A DNA stretch of 64,000 nt from Bradyrhizobium zhanjiangense. Its GTDB lineage: Bacteria; Pseudomonadota; Alphaproteobacteria; Rhizobiales; Xanthobacteraceae. Position 1 is the stretch's first letter; each line of letters begins with the position of its first letter. This document shows, piece by piece, positions 52,404 through 59,953 of the stretch. The DNA is taken from positions 4,919,001 through 4,983,000 of the forward strand of contig NZ_CP022221.1 of the NCBI RefSeq assembly GCF_004114935.1, read 5' to 3'. The notes under the pieces were generated by a model. It made no database searches and had not been told where the DNA came from. It saw only the letters and a list, made by a program, of their open reading frames with translations. The translations under genes were made by a program, and so were the position numbers.

Positions 52404-53165
52404 CTAAAGCATGGTGCTGCCGCCATTGACGCTGATGACCTGGCCGGTCACGAACGACGCTTCGGCGGATGCGAGATAGGAGACCATTGAGGCGACTTCC
52501 TCCATTTCGGCCGGACGCCCCATCGGGATAACGCTGACGAATTTTGCGGCAAGCGCCGGGTTGGTCCTGGTGATAGCGACCATCTGCGGCGTATTCACCG
52601 CGCAGGGGGCCACCGTGTTCACGGTGATGCCGTCCTTGACGAACTCGCGTGCCATGCCGGTAGTTAGGCCGTGGACGCCGCCCTTGGCCGCATTGTACGC
52701 GGCGTGATCCCAAAGGCCATTGCGAACGGAATCGGCGCCGAGATTGATGATCCGGCCGTACGCCTGCCGGCGCATCGTCGGGACCGCATACCAGGAGCAC
52801 CACAGCACGGTCCAGAGGTTGCGATCAATCGTCGTTTTCAGCGTCTCCGGTGTATGCTCCGCAAACGGCTTGATGATGCCGCCGCCGGCATTGTTGACCA
52901 GGATGTCGAGGCGGCCGAACCGTTCGGAAGCACGCCGGATGGTCTTCTCGGCGACGCCTTGCTCCGAGAGATCGCCGGCCTCGCTTGCGACCTCCACGTC
53001 GAACTGGCTGGCGAGACGGGCCGAGGCGTCCTTCAGCCCGGTCGCATCGAGGTCGGCGAGGATCAACCTCGCGCCGTCCCTTGCGAGCCGCTCCGCGATT
53101 GCAAGGCCGATGCCCTTGGCGGCGCCGGTCACCACGGCAACATTGTTCCTGAGCTTTTTGTCCAC
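52404..53165 (-). CDS. SDR, probable cis-dihydrodiol dehydrogenase
   Basis: A 253-residue classical SDR with TGAAKGIGLA near residue 14, NNAGGG near 91 and the catalytic Tyr-x3-Lys in HAAYNAAKGG near 158. The NLGADSVRNGLWDHAAYNAAK stretch differs from typical reductases by the displaced Ser. It lies between the beta-subunit and ferredoxin genes of the ring-hydroxylating dioxygenase. There it would oxidise the cis-dihydrodiol to a catechol with NAD, as CmtB, BphB or TodD do in comparable operons. Confidence 0.86.
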   Translation of the reverse strand: MDKKLRNNVAVVTGAAKGIGLAIAERLARDGARLILADLDATGLKDASARLASQFDVEVASEAGDLSEQGVAEKTIRRASERFGRLDILVNNAGGGIIKPFAEHTPETLKTTIDRNLWTVLWCSWYAVPTMRRQAYGRIINLGADSVRNGLWDHAAYNAAKGGVHGLTTGMAREFVKDGITVNTVAPCAVNTPQMVAITRTNPALAAKFVSVIPMGRPAEMEEVASMVSYLASAEASFVTGQVISVNGGSTML

Positions 53166-53177
53166 GATCGATTGTCC

Positions 53178-53663
53178 CTAGAGGATGATGCTGACGCGCC
53201 CTTGCGTGCGCAGTCCCTCGCTGTCGAGCAGGCAGCGCTTCTCCCTGATGCGCAGACGCCCGTTCTCGGCGACCAGCCGATAGCGGTTGCTGCCGAAATA
53301 GGTATCGGTGACGCCATCCTTGGTGCGATAGGTGATGAAGGCGGCGGCGACCTCCATCTCGCTGTCACTGCAGCTCCGGATCCGTACATTGCTGACCAGG
53401 TGCCGCGTCCGCGAATGGGGAAATTCGGCGTGCGCGGTGCGCTTCATCAGGCGCTTGACGCGTTCGCTGAGGCGAAAGCGGTCATCGGCAACGTAAAACA
53501 GGTTCTTGTCGGGCGAGGAGTCCGCGGGAACGTCGGTCGACGGTACGTAGTAGATCGCGTCGTCCGTGAACAGCTCGAGCCATTCCGGCAGCCGCCATTC
53601 GTCGAGCAGTTCGGCCTCGGCGAACAGGAAATCCTCGACGTCGGCTCGGGTGATGTTCTGCAT
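53178..53663 (-). CDS. Ring-hydroxylating dioxygenase beta (small) subunit
   Basis: A 161-residue NTF2-like small subunit, the normal length. It shows DFLFAEAELLDEWRLPEWLELF at the start, DDAIYYVPS, and the C-terminal DTYFGSNRYRLVAENGRLRIREKRCLLDS typical of the family. It forms an alpha3-beta3 hexamer with the large subunit encoded 14 bp upstream. The ATG at 53663 follows AGGAGAGGCAC; the longer open frame is the image of the alpha gene. Confidence 0.93.
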   Translation of the reverse strand: MQNITRADVEDFLFAEAELLDEWRLPEWLELFTDDAIYYVPSTDVPADSSPDKNLFYVADDRFRLSERVKRLMKRTAHAEFPHSRTRHLVSNVRIRSCSDSEMEVAAAFITYRTKDGVTDTYFGSNRYRLVAENGRLRIREKRCLLDSEGLRTQGRVSIIL

Positions 53664-53677
53664 GTGCCTCTCCTGCC

Positions 53678-54949
53678 TCACGCCGATGCCGCGAAGACGT
53701 GCTTGTTCCAGTTCGACCAGAACGCGCGCATCTGCAGCTCGTCGTCGTAAGCAGGCGTTTCCTTGCCCATCCCCTTGGAAATGTCGTTCCACTGCGCTTC
53801 AGTGGAGTTGCGGAAGCCGCGCTGGCACTGCTCCAGCGCCTCGACATCGTCGGGTGTCGCGAAGCCGCCAGGGCCCAGGAATTCTAGGAAATTGAACAGG
53901 CGGTATTTGCGCGCCCAGTCGGTCTCTTCCTTTGGCGCGAGCGCCCATGCGCTGACAGTCATGAAATCGGGAGCGTACGGATAATAGGTGCGGATCGTCA
54001 CGGCCATGATGTCGTTGACGACGAGGTTCGGGAACACGAACAGATTGCGATTGAAGAGCGCGATCCGCTTGGCGCGCTCCTCGCCGAAGCGCGTCACCAG
54101 TCCCTGGTAGAGCCGGTCGATCTCGCGCTTGCCCTCATCACCCCACATGGGAATCCATTGTGCGACCGGGCGTCCCCACGGCGCCTTGTACTCCAACACC
54201 GCATGTCCCTTGCCGAGATCGCGCGCGGCACCCTCCAGCGGCACCGGCACGAGGCCGCCATTGGTGGCCTTGAGGTAGTCGAAATAGGTCGCGTGCGTGG
54301 TGAGCGCATGATAGCCGTCGATCGAGTTCTCGGTAAGCAGCTTCCAGTTGGCGCGCATCGAGTATTCCTGCGTGCCGCCGACGATGGTCATACTGGCCGC
54401 GGCCTGGTCGCCGATGATGTCGAGATATTCCTTCACCGGGCCGAGATAGGAGTCGAGCGTCTCGGCATTCCGATCGAAGCACACGAAGCAGAAGTCGCGA
54501 TAGGTTTCGAACCGCGGCACCTGCTGCATGTTGGACGTGCTGCGCTCCTTGAAATCGGGCGCATAGGAAGCCTCGCCTGGCTGGCTGCGCAGCGCGCCGT
54601 CCAGCCCAAACACCCAGCCATGATAGAAGCACTGGAAGGACTTTGCATTGCCATGCTTTTCGCGGCAAACCTGCGCGCCGCGATGCGGGCATGTGTTGAA
54701 CATGGCGCGCAGAATACCCTTGGCGTCGCGCGCGAACAGAATATTGCGGCCGGCGACTTGACGGGTGACGAAGTCGCCGGGCTTGGGAAGCTCCGACGCG
54801 TGGCCAAGATAAAGCCAGCATTTGTCGAAGATGCGCGTGCGCTCGGCCTCGAGAATATCCGGATCGACGAAAGCCTGGCGGGAGACCTTGAAGATTTGCT
54901 TGGTCTCGTCGACCATCAGTGCGGTATTCATTCGCTGGAACGCATTCAT
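53678..54949 (-). CDS. Ring-hydroxylating dioxygenase alpha (large) subunit
   Basis: A 423-residue Rieske oxygenase large subunit. The Rieske cluster ligands are Cys87/His89 and Cys107/His110 (CPHRG and CFYHGW). The mononuclear iron site is in ENSIDGYHALTTH with His214 and His219, and Asp211 lies on the electron bridge. The presence of a beta subunit, Rieske ferredoxin and FAD reductase defines a three-component dioxygenase. Overall form recalls the p-cumate/benzoate-type large subunits, but the substrate is not certain. Confidence 0.92.
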   Translation of the reverse strand: MNAFQRMNTALMVDETKQIFKVSRQAFVDPDILEAERTRIFDKCWLYLGHASELPKPGDFVTRQVAGRNILFARDAKGILRAMFNTCPHRGAQVCREKHGNAKSFQCFYHGWVFGLDGALRSQPGEASYAPDFKERSTSNMQQVPRFETYRDFCFVCFDRNAETLDSYLGPVKEYLDIIGDQAAASMTIVGGTQEYSMRANWKLLTENSIDGYHALTTHATYFDYLKATNGGLVPVPLEGAARDLGKGHAVLEYKAPWGRPVAQWIPMWGDEGKREIDRLYQGLVTRFGEERAKRIALFNRNLFVFPNLVVNDIMAVTIRTYYPYAPDFMTVSAWALAPKEETDWARKYRLFNFLEFLGPGGFATPDDVEALEQCQRGFRNSTEAQWNDISKGMGKETPAYDDELQMRAFWSNWNKHVFAASA

Positions 54950-54971
54950 TGCAGTCCCTCCCTCGAACTTG

Positions 54972-56189
54972 TCAGTGTGGTTTCAACACGGCTCGGAGGT
55001 CGTAACCCGGCGACTCCAGATCAGCGCGCTGCGGCTTTGCGTTGGCCGCAATGATCCGCCGCAGCATTGCCATGTCCTTGGTTGCATTCACCGAGAGCGC
55101 GCCGACAAGTTCGGCGCCACGCATGGCCATGATCGAAAACCGTCCGCTGCTTGGATCGCCGCGCGCGATGTGCTCGGCATTGCGCATGTCGCCGGCGACC
55201 TGGATGTTCAGGTCGTATTGGTCGGTCCAGAACCAGGGAGGATCGTTGTATTCCACGGCGTCGCCAATCATATTGGCGGCGACCGAGATCGCCTGGTTCT
55301 GGGCGTTCGCCCAGGTCTCGACGCGGATCGCGCGGCCGTGGCAACGGCTCCATTGCAGGGCCGCATCACCCGCACAGAAGATGTCGGGAACAGCGGTGCG
55401 ACCGCAGGCATCGACAGCAATGCCTTCGGCGGCGGGCAGACCGAGCCGGATGGCGAGTTCGGCCGAAGGGGTGACGCCGATGCCGACCAACACCAGATCG
55501 GCTGGGATCCGCGCGCCATTGCTCAGCCCGACGGAACCTGACGTGCTTCCGGTCACCGTCGCGCCGAAGACAAACTCGACACCGTGACTGCGGTGCCTGT
55601 CGGCAACGAGGCCGCCGATCAGAGGCGGGAACGCGCGTGCGAGGAGATGCTCCTCACTTTCGATCACCGTCACACGGCAGCCGTTCCTGGCAGCAGCGCA
55701 CGCAGCTTCCAGGCCGATGACACCGCCCCCGACGACCGCAATGCGCGATCCGGCCTGGATGTGACGACGAAATCGGAGCGCGTCCTCGACGCTGCGCAGA
55801 TACTGGACCTCGATGTGTGCATCTTCCAGTGCAGGAAGCCGCCGCGGCCGCGTTCCGGTCGCAAGCAGCAGGCCGTCGAAATGGAAGCTGCGGCCGTCCG
55901 CGGTCGACACGATGCGGCGATCGGCGTCGCAATCAATCGCCGCGGCGCCAGTCTCGATGTTGATATCAAGCGTCTTGGTCCAGTCTGCGGCCTGCTTGAT
56001 GTAGGCGACAGGCGCATCACGGAATTGCAGCAAGCTCTTTGAAAGCTGCGGCCGTTCGTAGGGTGGGTGGGGCTCCTCGCCGATCATGGTGATCGAGCCC
56101 TTGAAGCCGCGCGCCCGCAGCGCTTCAGCCGCCCGCGCTCCGGCTTGGCCGGCCCCTGCGATCACGATGTCGTTGATCGTTCGCGCCAC
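54972..56189 (-). CDS. FAD-dependent ferredoxin reductase of the dioxygenase system
   Basis: A 405-residue pyridine-nucleotide-disulfide-type reductase (BphA4/CmtAa class). FAD motif IVIAGAGQAGARAAEALR is near residue 8, PYERPQLSK near 44, NAD motif IAVVGGGVIGLEAA near 148, and a second FAD motif FCAGDAA near 270. It transfers NADH electrons to the Rieske ferredoxin. The GTG at 56189 is preferred because GGGAG lies about 10 nt upstream and the FAD motif falls at the usual distance. An in-frame ATG at 56225 has no ribosome-binding site and lies within a palindrome. It is the first gene of the leftward operon. Confidence 0.88.
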   Translation of the reverse strand: MARTINDIVIAGAGQAGARAAEALRARGFKGSITMIGEEPHPPYERPQLSKSLLQFRDAPVAYIKQAADWTKTLDINIETGAAAIDCDADRRIVSTADGRSFHFDGLLLATGTRPRRLPALEDAHIEVQYLRSVEDALRFRRHIQAGSRIAVVGGGVIGLEAACAAARNGCRVTVIESEEHLLARAFPPLIGGLVADRHRSHGVEFVFGATVTGSTSGSVGLSNGARIPADLVLVGIGVTPSAELAIRLGLPAAEGIAVDACGRTAVPDIFCAGDAALQWSRCHGRAIRVETWANAQNQAISVAANMIGDAVEYNDPPWFWTDQYDLNIQVAGDMRNAEHIARGDPSSGRFSIMAMRGAELVGALSVNATKDMAMLRRIIAANAKPQRADLESPGYDLRAVLKPH

Positions 56190-56206
56190 GCTCGCTTCGC
56201 TCCCTG

Positions 56207-56225
56207 ATGCGATCGCCGATCGCAT
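56207..56225. promoter_or_regulatory. Perfect 19-bp palindrome in divergent dioxygenase promoter
   Basis: ATGCGATC-GCC-GATCGCAT, two 8-bp arms around 3 nt, 18 bp upstream of the reductase GTG start and 143 bp before the amidohydrolase start. The position suggests a regulator site for both divergent operons. The TetR protein encoded at 51398 is the only local regulator. A leader hairpin that hides the ribosome-binding site is an alternative. Confidence 0.6.
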
Positions 56226-56367
56226 TGTTCGGTAGATTGTTCACTAGCATACGAATATGGGATTGCAAAGACAATAAAAACAGTCCAACCTGCTTGTAAG
56301 TTGACGACCCGCGCGTTCCAGGCTGTCTGGTAGCGGGCGCAGCGCAAAAATCCGTTGGGGAAACGTC

Positions 56368-57345
56368 TTGGTCGAAGCGATCGACACCCATACCCATTTC
56401 GTCCCGCGGCACATTCCGGCGGATTCCGCCCGCAATCCGCTCTGGCCTTCGGTCGAGCAGCGGGACGCATCGGCCGCCGTCATGGTTGGCGGCAAGGTGT
56501 TTCGGGTGATCGATTCCCGAAGCTGGGACGCGCGCCGCCGGCTCGAAGATATGGCGATCGACGACGTCCAGATTCAGGTCGTCTCGCCCATGCCGGAATT
56601 GCTGTCGCACTGGTTTCCACCTGCCGACGCGGACGCATTGTGCCGCCATGTCAACGAGGGGATTGCCGCGCTATGCGCGGACCATCCGCGGCATTTCGTC
56701 GGCATTGGAATGGTTCCCATGCAGGATGTCGCGCTCGCCGTGCGGCACATGGAAGACATCAGATTGCTTGGTCTGCGCGGCATCGAGATCGGCACGCATA
56801 TCGACGGCATGCCGCTCGGCGACGTGCGCCTCGATGACGTCTATGCCGCAGCTGAGCAGGCCGGGTTGATGGTGATGATCCATCCGCTGCATCCTCTCGG
56901 GCTTGATCGAATGGGCGGCCGCCCCGAGCTTGCGGCTGTGGCCGCATTTCCGTTGGAGACGGCTTTCGCCGCGGTTTCGTTGATGGCGGGCGGCGTGCTC
57001 GAGCGCTTTCCCACTCTGCGCATCCAGCTGAGCCATGGCGGCGGTGCGCTGTCCTGGCTGTTGCCGAGATTGGACCACGCTTTTGCGATGGGACCACCGC
57101 TGGAGAGCCTGTTTGCGAGGAATCCGACAGAGATCGCCCGATCCTTCTACTACGACACGATTCTCTACGACGGTGCGGCGTTGCAATACCTGGCTGACAA
57201 GGTCGGCACGAACCAGATCGTTGTGGGATCGGATTATCCGTTCACGATCAAGCAGGACAAGCCTGCGCAATTCGCCGAGCAAGCCCTGTCTGTTGCGCGT
57301 GCGGGGCTATCCGCCAACGCGAAGCGGCTGTTTGCGCTCCGGTAG
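56368..57345 (+). CDS. Amidohydrolase family 2, ACMSD-like decarboxylase/hydrolase
   Basis: A 325-residue amidohydrolase_2 protein resembling 2-amino-3-carboxymuconate-semialdehyde decarboxylase. Metal motif is His-x-His in DTHTHFVP, with His in MIHPLHPLG, His in QLSHGGGALSWLL and Asp in VVGSDYPF. ACMSD decarboxylates a ring-cleavage product, and relatives decarboxylate carboxy-muconate semialdehydes. Divergence from an extradiol-cleavage operon makes such a step likely here. The TTG start follows GGGGAAACGTC. The next gene follows after 10 bp. Confidence 0.85.
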   Translation: MVEAIDTHTHFVPRHIPADSARNPLWPSVEQRDASAAVMVGGKVFRVIDSRSWDARRRLEDMAIDDVQIQVVSPMPELLSHWFPPADADALCRHVNEGIAALCADHPRHFVGIGMVPMQDVALAVRHMEDIRLLGLRGIEIGTHIDGMPLGDVRLDDVYAAAEQAGLMVMIHPLHPLGLDRMGGRPELAAVAAFPLETAFAAVSLMAGGVLERFPTLRIQLSHGGGALSWLLPRLDHAFAMGPPLESLFARNPTEIARSFYYDTILYDGAALQYLADKVGTNQIVVGSDYPFTIKQDKPAQFAEQALSVARAGLSANAKRLFALR

Positions 57346-57355
57346 GGAGGAGAGA

Positions 57356-57898
57356 TTGGGACAGTGCTACTCCTATCGCCAATTCTGCTCGCTCGGCCCG
57401 TTGCCGCCGCGCACGCCGGCGCGGCCGGATCCGCAGGTGCCGAAGGACTACAAGCTCGGTCCGTGCGCGCACGGCAAGATCGGCGCGTTCTACTTTTACG
57501 CCGAGGGCTCGAAGGATGACCCCGCCTTCGGCTTCTGCGAGATCGAGCTGTCGGTCCAGCGCGTGGGCGAGAACAGAGTGCGGCTCGAACTCTACTGCAT
57601 CGCCGACGGCTATCAGAGCGCACGCGGGGTGGGGACGAGCCATCCGCTGAAGATTGCGGTGCTCGCTGGCGAGACCGTTCTGGGGACCGCGAACTGGCAC
57701 TTTCCCGACGTGATCTGCGGCCACGCGGATCCCATGCACTTTGCGGTCGATATCAGCCTCGACGACGCGCTCTTTCCGAGACTCGATCGTGTCGAACTGA
57801 GTAGGACGAGCGTCGGCGCCGTGCAGCTAGCGAGACATGCTTTGGACGCAAGCGGATGTCCGGCCGATGGACGAACGTTCCTCCAGATCGTAAAGTAG
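57356..57898 (+). CDS. Conserved-looking protein of unknown function
   Basis: A 180-residue protein I do not recognise. The N-terminus is proline-rich (LPPRTPARPDPQVPKDY). The middle reads like beta-strands (IGAFYFYAEG, CEIELSVQRVGENRVRLELYC, HPLKIAVLAGETVLGTANW), suggesting a beta-sandwich. There is no signal peptide or membrane span. The TTG start has GGAGG 5 nt upstream, which supports real translation. It follows the ACMSD-like gene by 10 bp, so a role in the same pathway is likely, but no function can be named. Confidence 0.65.
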   Translation: MGQCYSYRQFCSLGPLPPRTPARPDPQVPKDYKLGPCAHGKIGAFYFYAEGSKDDPAFGFCEIELSVQRVGENRVRLELYCIADGYQSARGVGTSHPLKIAVLAGETVLGTANWHFPDVICGHADPMHFAVDISLDDALFPRLDRVELSRTSVGAVQLARHALDASGCPADGRTFLQIVK

Positions 57899-57922
57899 AG
57901 GACGATCGGAACAAATCGGGGA

Positions 57923-57945
57923 CTGCGGCCACTGCTGTGCCGCAG
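57923..57945 (+). terminator. Intergenic hairpin, possible terminator
   Basis: A 7-bp perfect stem CTGCGGC/GCCGCAG with a 9-nt loop, 25 bp after the stop of the unknown gene and 39 bp before the Bug receptor gene. No T-run follows, so termination is uncertain. Confidence 0.4.
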
Positions 57946-57983
57946 CGTGGGAACGTCAAGCGCCTCAGGCCCAAGGAGAATCT

Positions 57984-58958
57984 ATGCGAGTTCGGGATGC
58001 GATCGTTCTGTGCCTGATCACCGTGTCGATCGCGGCGTCCGGATGGCGGCAGGCCGCGGCGGAATCATACCCGTCGCGACGCATCAATCTCATCGTGCCG
58101 TTCCCGGCAGGCAGTGCCACCGATGCCGTGACGCGGCGCCTCGCCGAAAGCATTCGCATCGAGACCGGTGCGACCGTGCTGATCGAGAACAAGCCGGGTG
58201 CCGACGGCAATCTGGCGGCGCTTGCGGTTCTGAAGGCTGAGGCGGACGGTTACACCGTGTTCGTCACCACAAACTCGACGCAAGCGGCCAATATCAACCT
58301 GTTCAACGCGATGCCCTATGATCCCGCGGCGGACTTTGCGCCTGCGGCGGGGATCATGACCATTCCGATGATTCTGGCCGTCAAGCCGGAATTTCCGGCA
58401 CAGAGCGTCGCGGAGTTCATCGCCTTGGCGAAGACGCGCGAGAAGCCACTCTCATTCGGAAGCGGCAATACGTCGAGCCGGGGTGCTGCGGAGTTGTTCC
58501 GGGCCAGGGCCGGAATCAACATGCAGCACGTTCCCTATCGCGGGATGCCACAGGCTCTGACGGATGTGCTGTCGGGCGAGATCGATTGCGTCTTCGCCGA
58601 TCCGGCGAGTGCGCAGGGCCTGATCCAGGACGGTCGGTTGCGTGTCCTTGCCGTGACGAGCAGCGATCGGCTGCCGGGGATGCCCGACGTCCCAACGCTC
58701 GCGCAGGCCGGTCTGTCTGGTGCGGAGCTGACCGCCTGGGTCGGTGTGTTCGTGCGGGCAGGCACCGCGTCCGACGTCGTGGCGAAGCTGAGCCGGGTCG
58801 TGCTGGCCTTCGTCAACAACAAGGAGACGGTGGACTATCTCGAATCCGTGGGCGCAAAACCGTTTCCGGCCGGAGCCGACCAGCTGAAAGCGTTCGAGGA
58901 AGCCGATACGCGGCGCTGGGCCGAGATCGTCGCGATCGCGAAGATCGAGAAGAAATAG
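57984..58958 (+). CDS. Tripartite tricarboxylate transporter receptor (TctC/Bug family)
   Basis: A 324-residue Bug-type periplasmic receptor with a Sec signal ending near AAA-ES (residue 27). The mature protein opens with YPSRRINLIVPFPAGSATDAVTRRLA, the family hallmark, and has GSGNTSSRGAAELFRARAG in the middle. It binds small carboxylates. The membrane partners TctA and TctB are not in the window, which is common for Bug proteins. It ends 1 nt before the convergent hydratase gene. Confidence 0.92.
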   Translation: MRVRDAIVLCLITVSIAASGWRQAAAESYPSRRINLIVPFPAGSATDAVTRRLAESIRIETGATVLIENKPGADGNLAALAVLKAEADGYTVFVTTNSTQAANINLFNAMPYDPAADFAPAAGIMTIPMILAVKPEFPAQSVAEFIALAKTREKPLSFGSGNTSSRGAAELFRARAGINMQHVPYRGMPQALTDVLSGEIDCVFADPASAQGLIQDGRLRVLAVTSSDRLPGMPDVPTLAQAGLSGAELTAWVGVFVRAGTASDVVAKLSRVVLAFVNNKETVDYLESVGAKPFPAGADQLKAFEEADTRRWAEIVAIAKIEKK

Positions 58959-58959
58959 G

Positions 58960-59814
58960 TCAATCGCGGAGCACCGCCGTTCCCCGGTCGAGCACGACGA
59001 CGTCGCGCTCGAGGACGCGTGAGCGAAAGCGGATTTGGCCACCGACGGAGAGGAATTCCGTTCGGATAGTCTCTCCCGGAAAGACGGGACGGCTGAAACG
59101 GGCCGATAGCGAGAGAAGACGTTCGGTCCGGCCACCCGCGAGGGAGACGAGGACCGCGCGCGTTGCAATTCCTAGCGTGCACAGGCCATGGAGGATCGGG
59201 CGGTCGAAGCCGGCCCTTGCGGCGGCGTCGGGATCGGCGTGTATCGGATTGTAGTCGCCGCTCAACCGGTAGATCAGTGCGCTTTGCGGCAACGTCGCAA
59301 TGTCCTCGGTCTGCGAGGGGGCCTGTTCCGGAAGGGCAGTAGGCTCGGCCGGGACATTGCCAAAGCTGCCGCAGCCACCGTCGCCGCGCAGGAACAGCAC
59401 GCTGCGAACGGTCGCCAACTTCGTTCCGCTGACGGCATCGTCGAGTGTCTTGACGAGGTGAAGGATCGCGCCCTTTCCTGCGCCCTTATCCGCCACGCTG
59501 ACGATCTCATAGCTGGCTCTCACCGTGCCTTCGGCCGGTATCGGAGCGTGAATTTCGAAGTGCTGCTCACCGTGCAGGAGCTTCAACCAATCGATGCCGA
59601 GCTCCGGCCGTTTCGCCCAGAACCCGGGATGAGCGAGGACACAGCAGATCGACGGCACGGCCTTGAGATTTGCCTCATAGACGAAATCGAGCTGCGCCGG
59701 GTCAAGTGGATCGGAACCAAAGCCAAGGCCGAGCGCGTACAGCATGGTGTCGCGACGGGTATAGCTCTGCGTGACTGGCTCAAAACGGAAATTTCGTACG
59801 GCTTCGAGGTTCAA
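58960..59814 (-). CDS. MaoC/hydratase 2-like enoyl-CoA hydratase (double hot-dog)
   Basis: A 284-residue double hot-dog protein. The hydratase 2 motif is in the C-terminal half, YRLSGDYNPIHADPDAA near residue 181 with the catalytic Asp and His, then FDRPILHGLCTLG. It matches the (R)-specific hydratase part of peroxisomal multifunctional enzyme 2. The TTG start at 59814 has GGGAGG 6 nt upstream. It diverges from the receptor/SDR operon across a MarR-type operator. The SDR at 61265 resembles the dehydrogenase part of the same multifunctional enzyme, so the two may act in sequence. Confidence 0.88.
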   Translation of the reverse strand: MNLEAVRNFRFEPVTQSYTRRDTMLYALGLGFGSDPLDPAQLDFVYEANLKAVPSICCVLAHPGFWAKRPELGIDWLKLLHGEQHFEIHAPIPAEGTVRASYEIVSVADKGAGKGAILHLVKTLDDAVSGTKLATVRSVLFLRGDGGCGSFGNVPAEPTALPEQAPSQTEDIATLPQSALIYRLSGDYNPIHADPDAAARAGFDRPILHGLCTLGIATRAVLVSLAGGRTERLLSLSARFSRPVFPGETIRTEFLSVGGQIRFRSRVLERDVVVLDRGTAVLRD

Positions 59815-59891
59815 GGATGTCCTCCCATGCTGGCGAGTCCCGATTCATCGGGCTGCGGTTCGAATGGCAGTTGCAATCATGCTCGGTCACA

Positions 59892-59909
59892 TAGTACACA
59901 AGCGTACTA
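59892..59909. promoter_or_regulatory. MarR-type operator, site 1 of 3 (perfect TAGTAC-N6-GTACTA)
   Basis: Perfect 18-bp palindrome arms TAGTAC-ACAAGC-GTACTA between the divergent hydratase (start 59814) and receptor (start 59954) genes. The core RTAC-ACNAGC-GTAY recurs at 62786 and, inverted, at 62871, on both sides of the MarR gene promoter. The shared non-palindromic spacer strengthens the case for one regulator. Confidence 0.75.
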
Positions 59910-59953
59910 ATTCGCGTGTGGCGACGCAATGGGAGCGGAAAGGGAGAGGCGCC

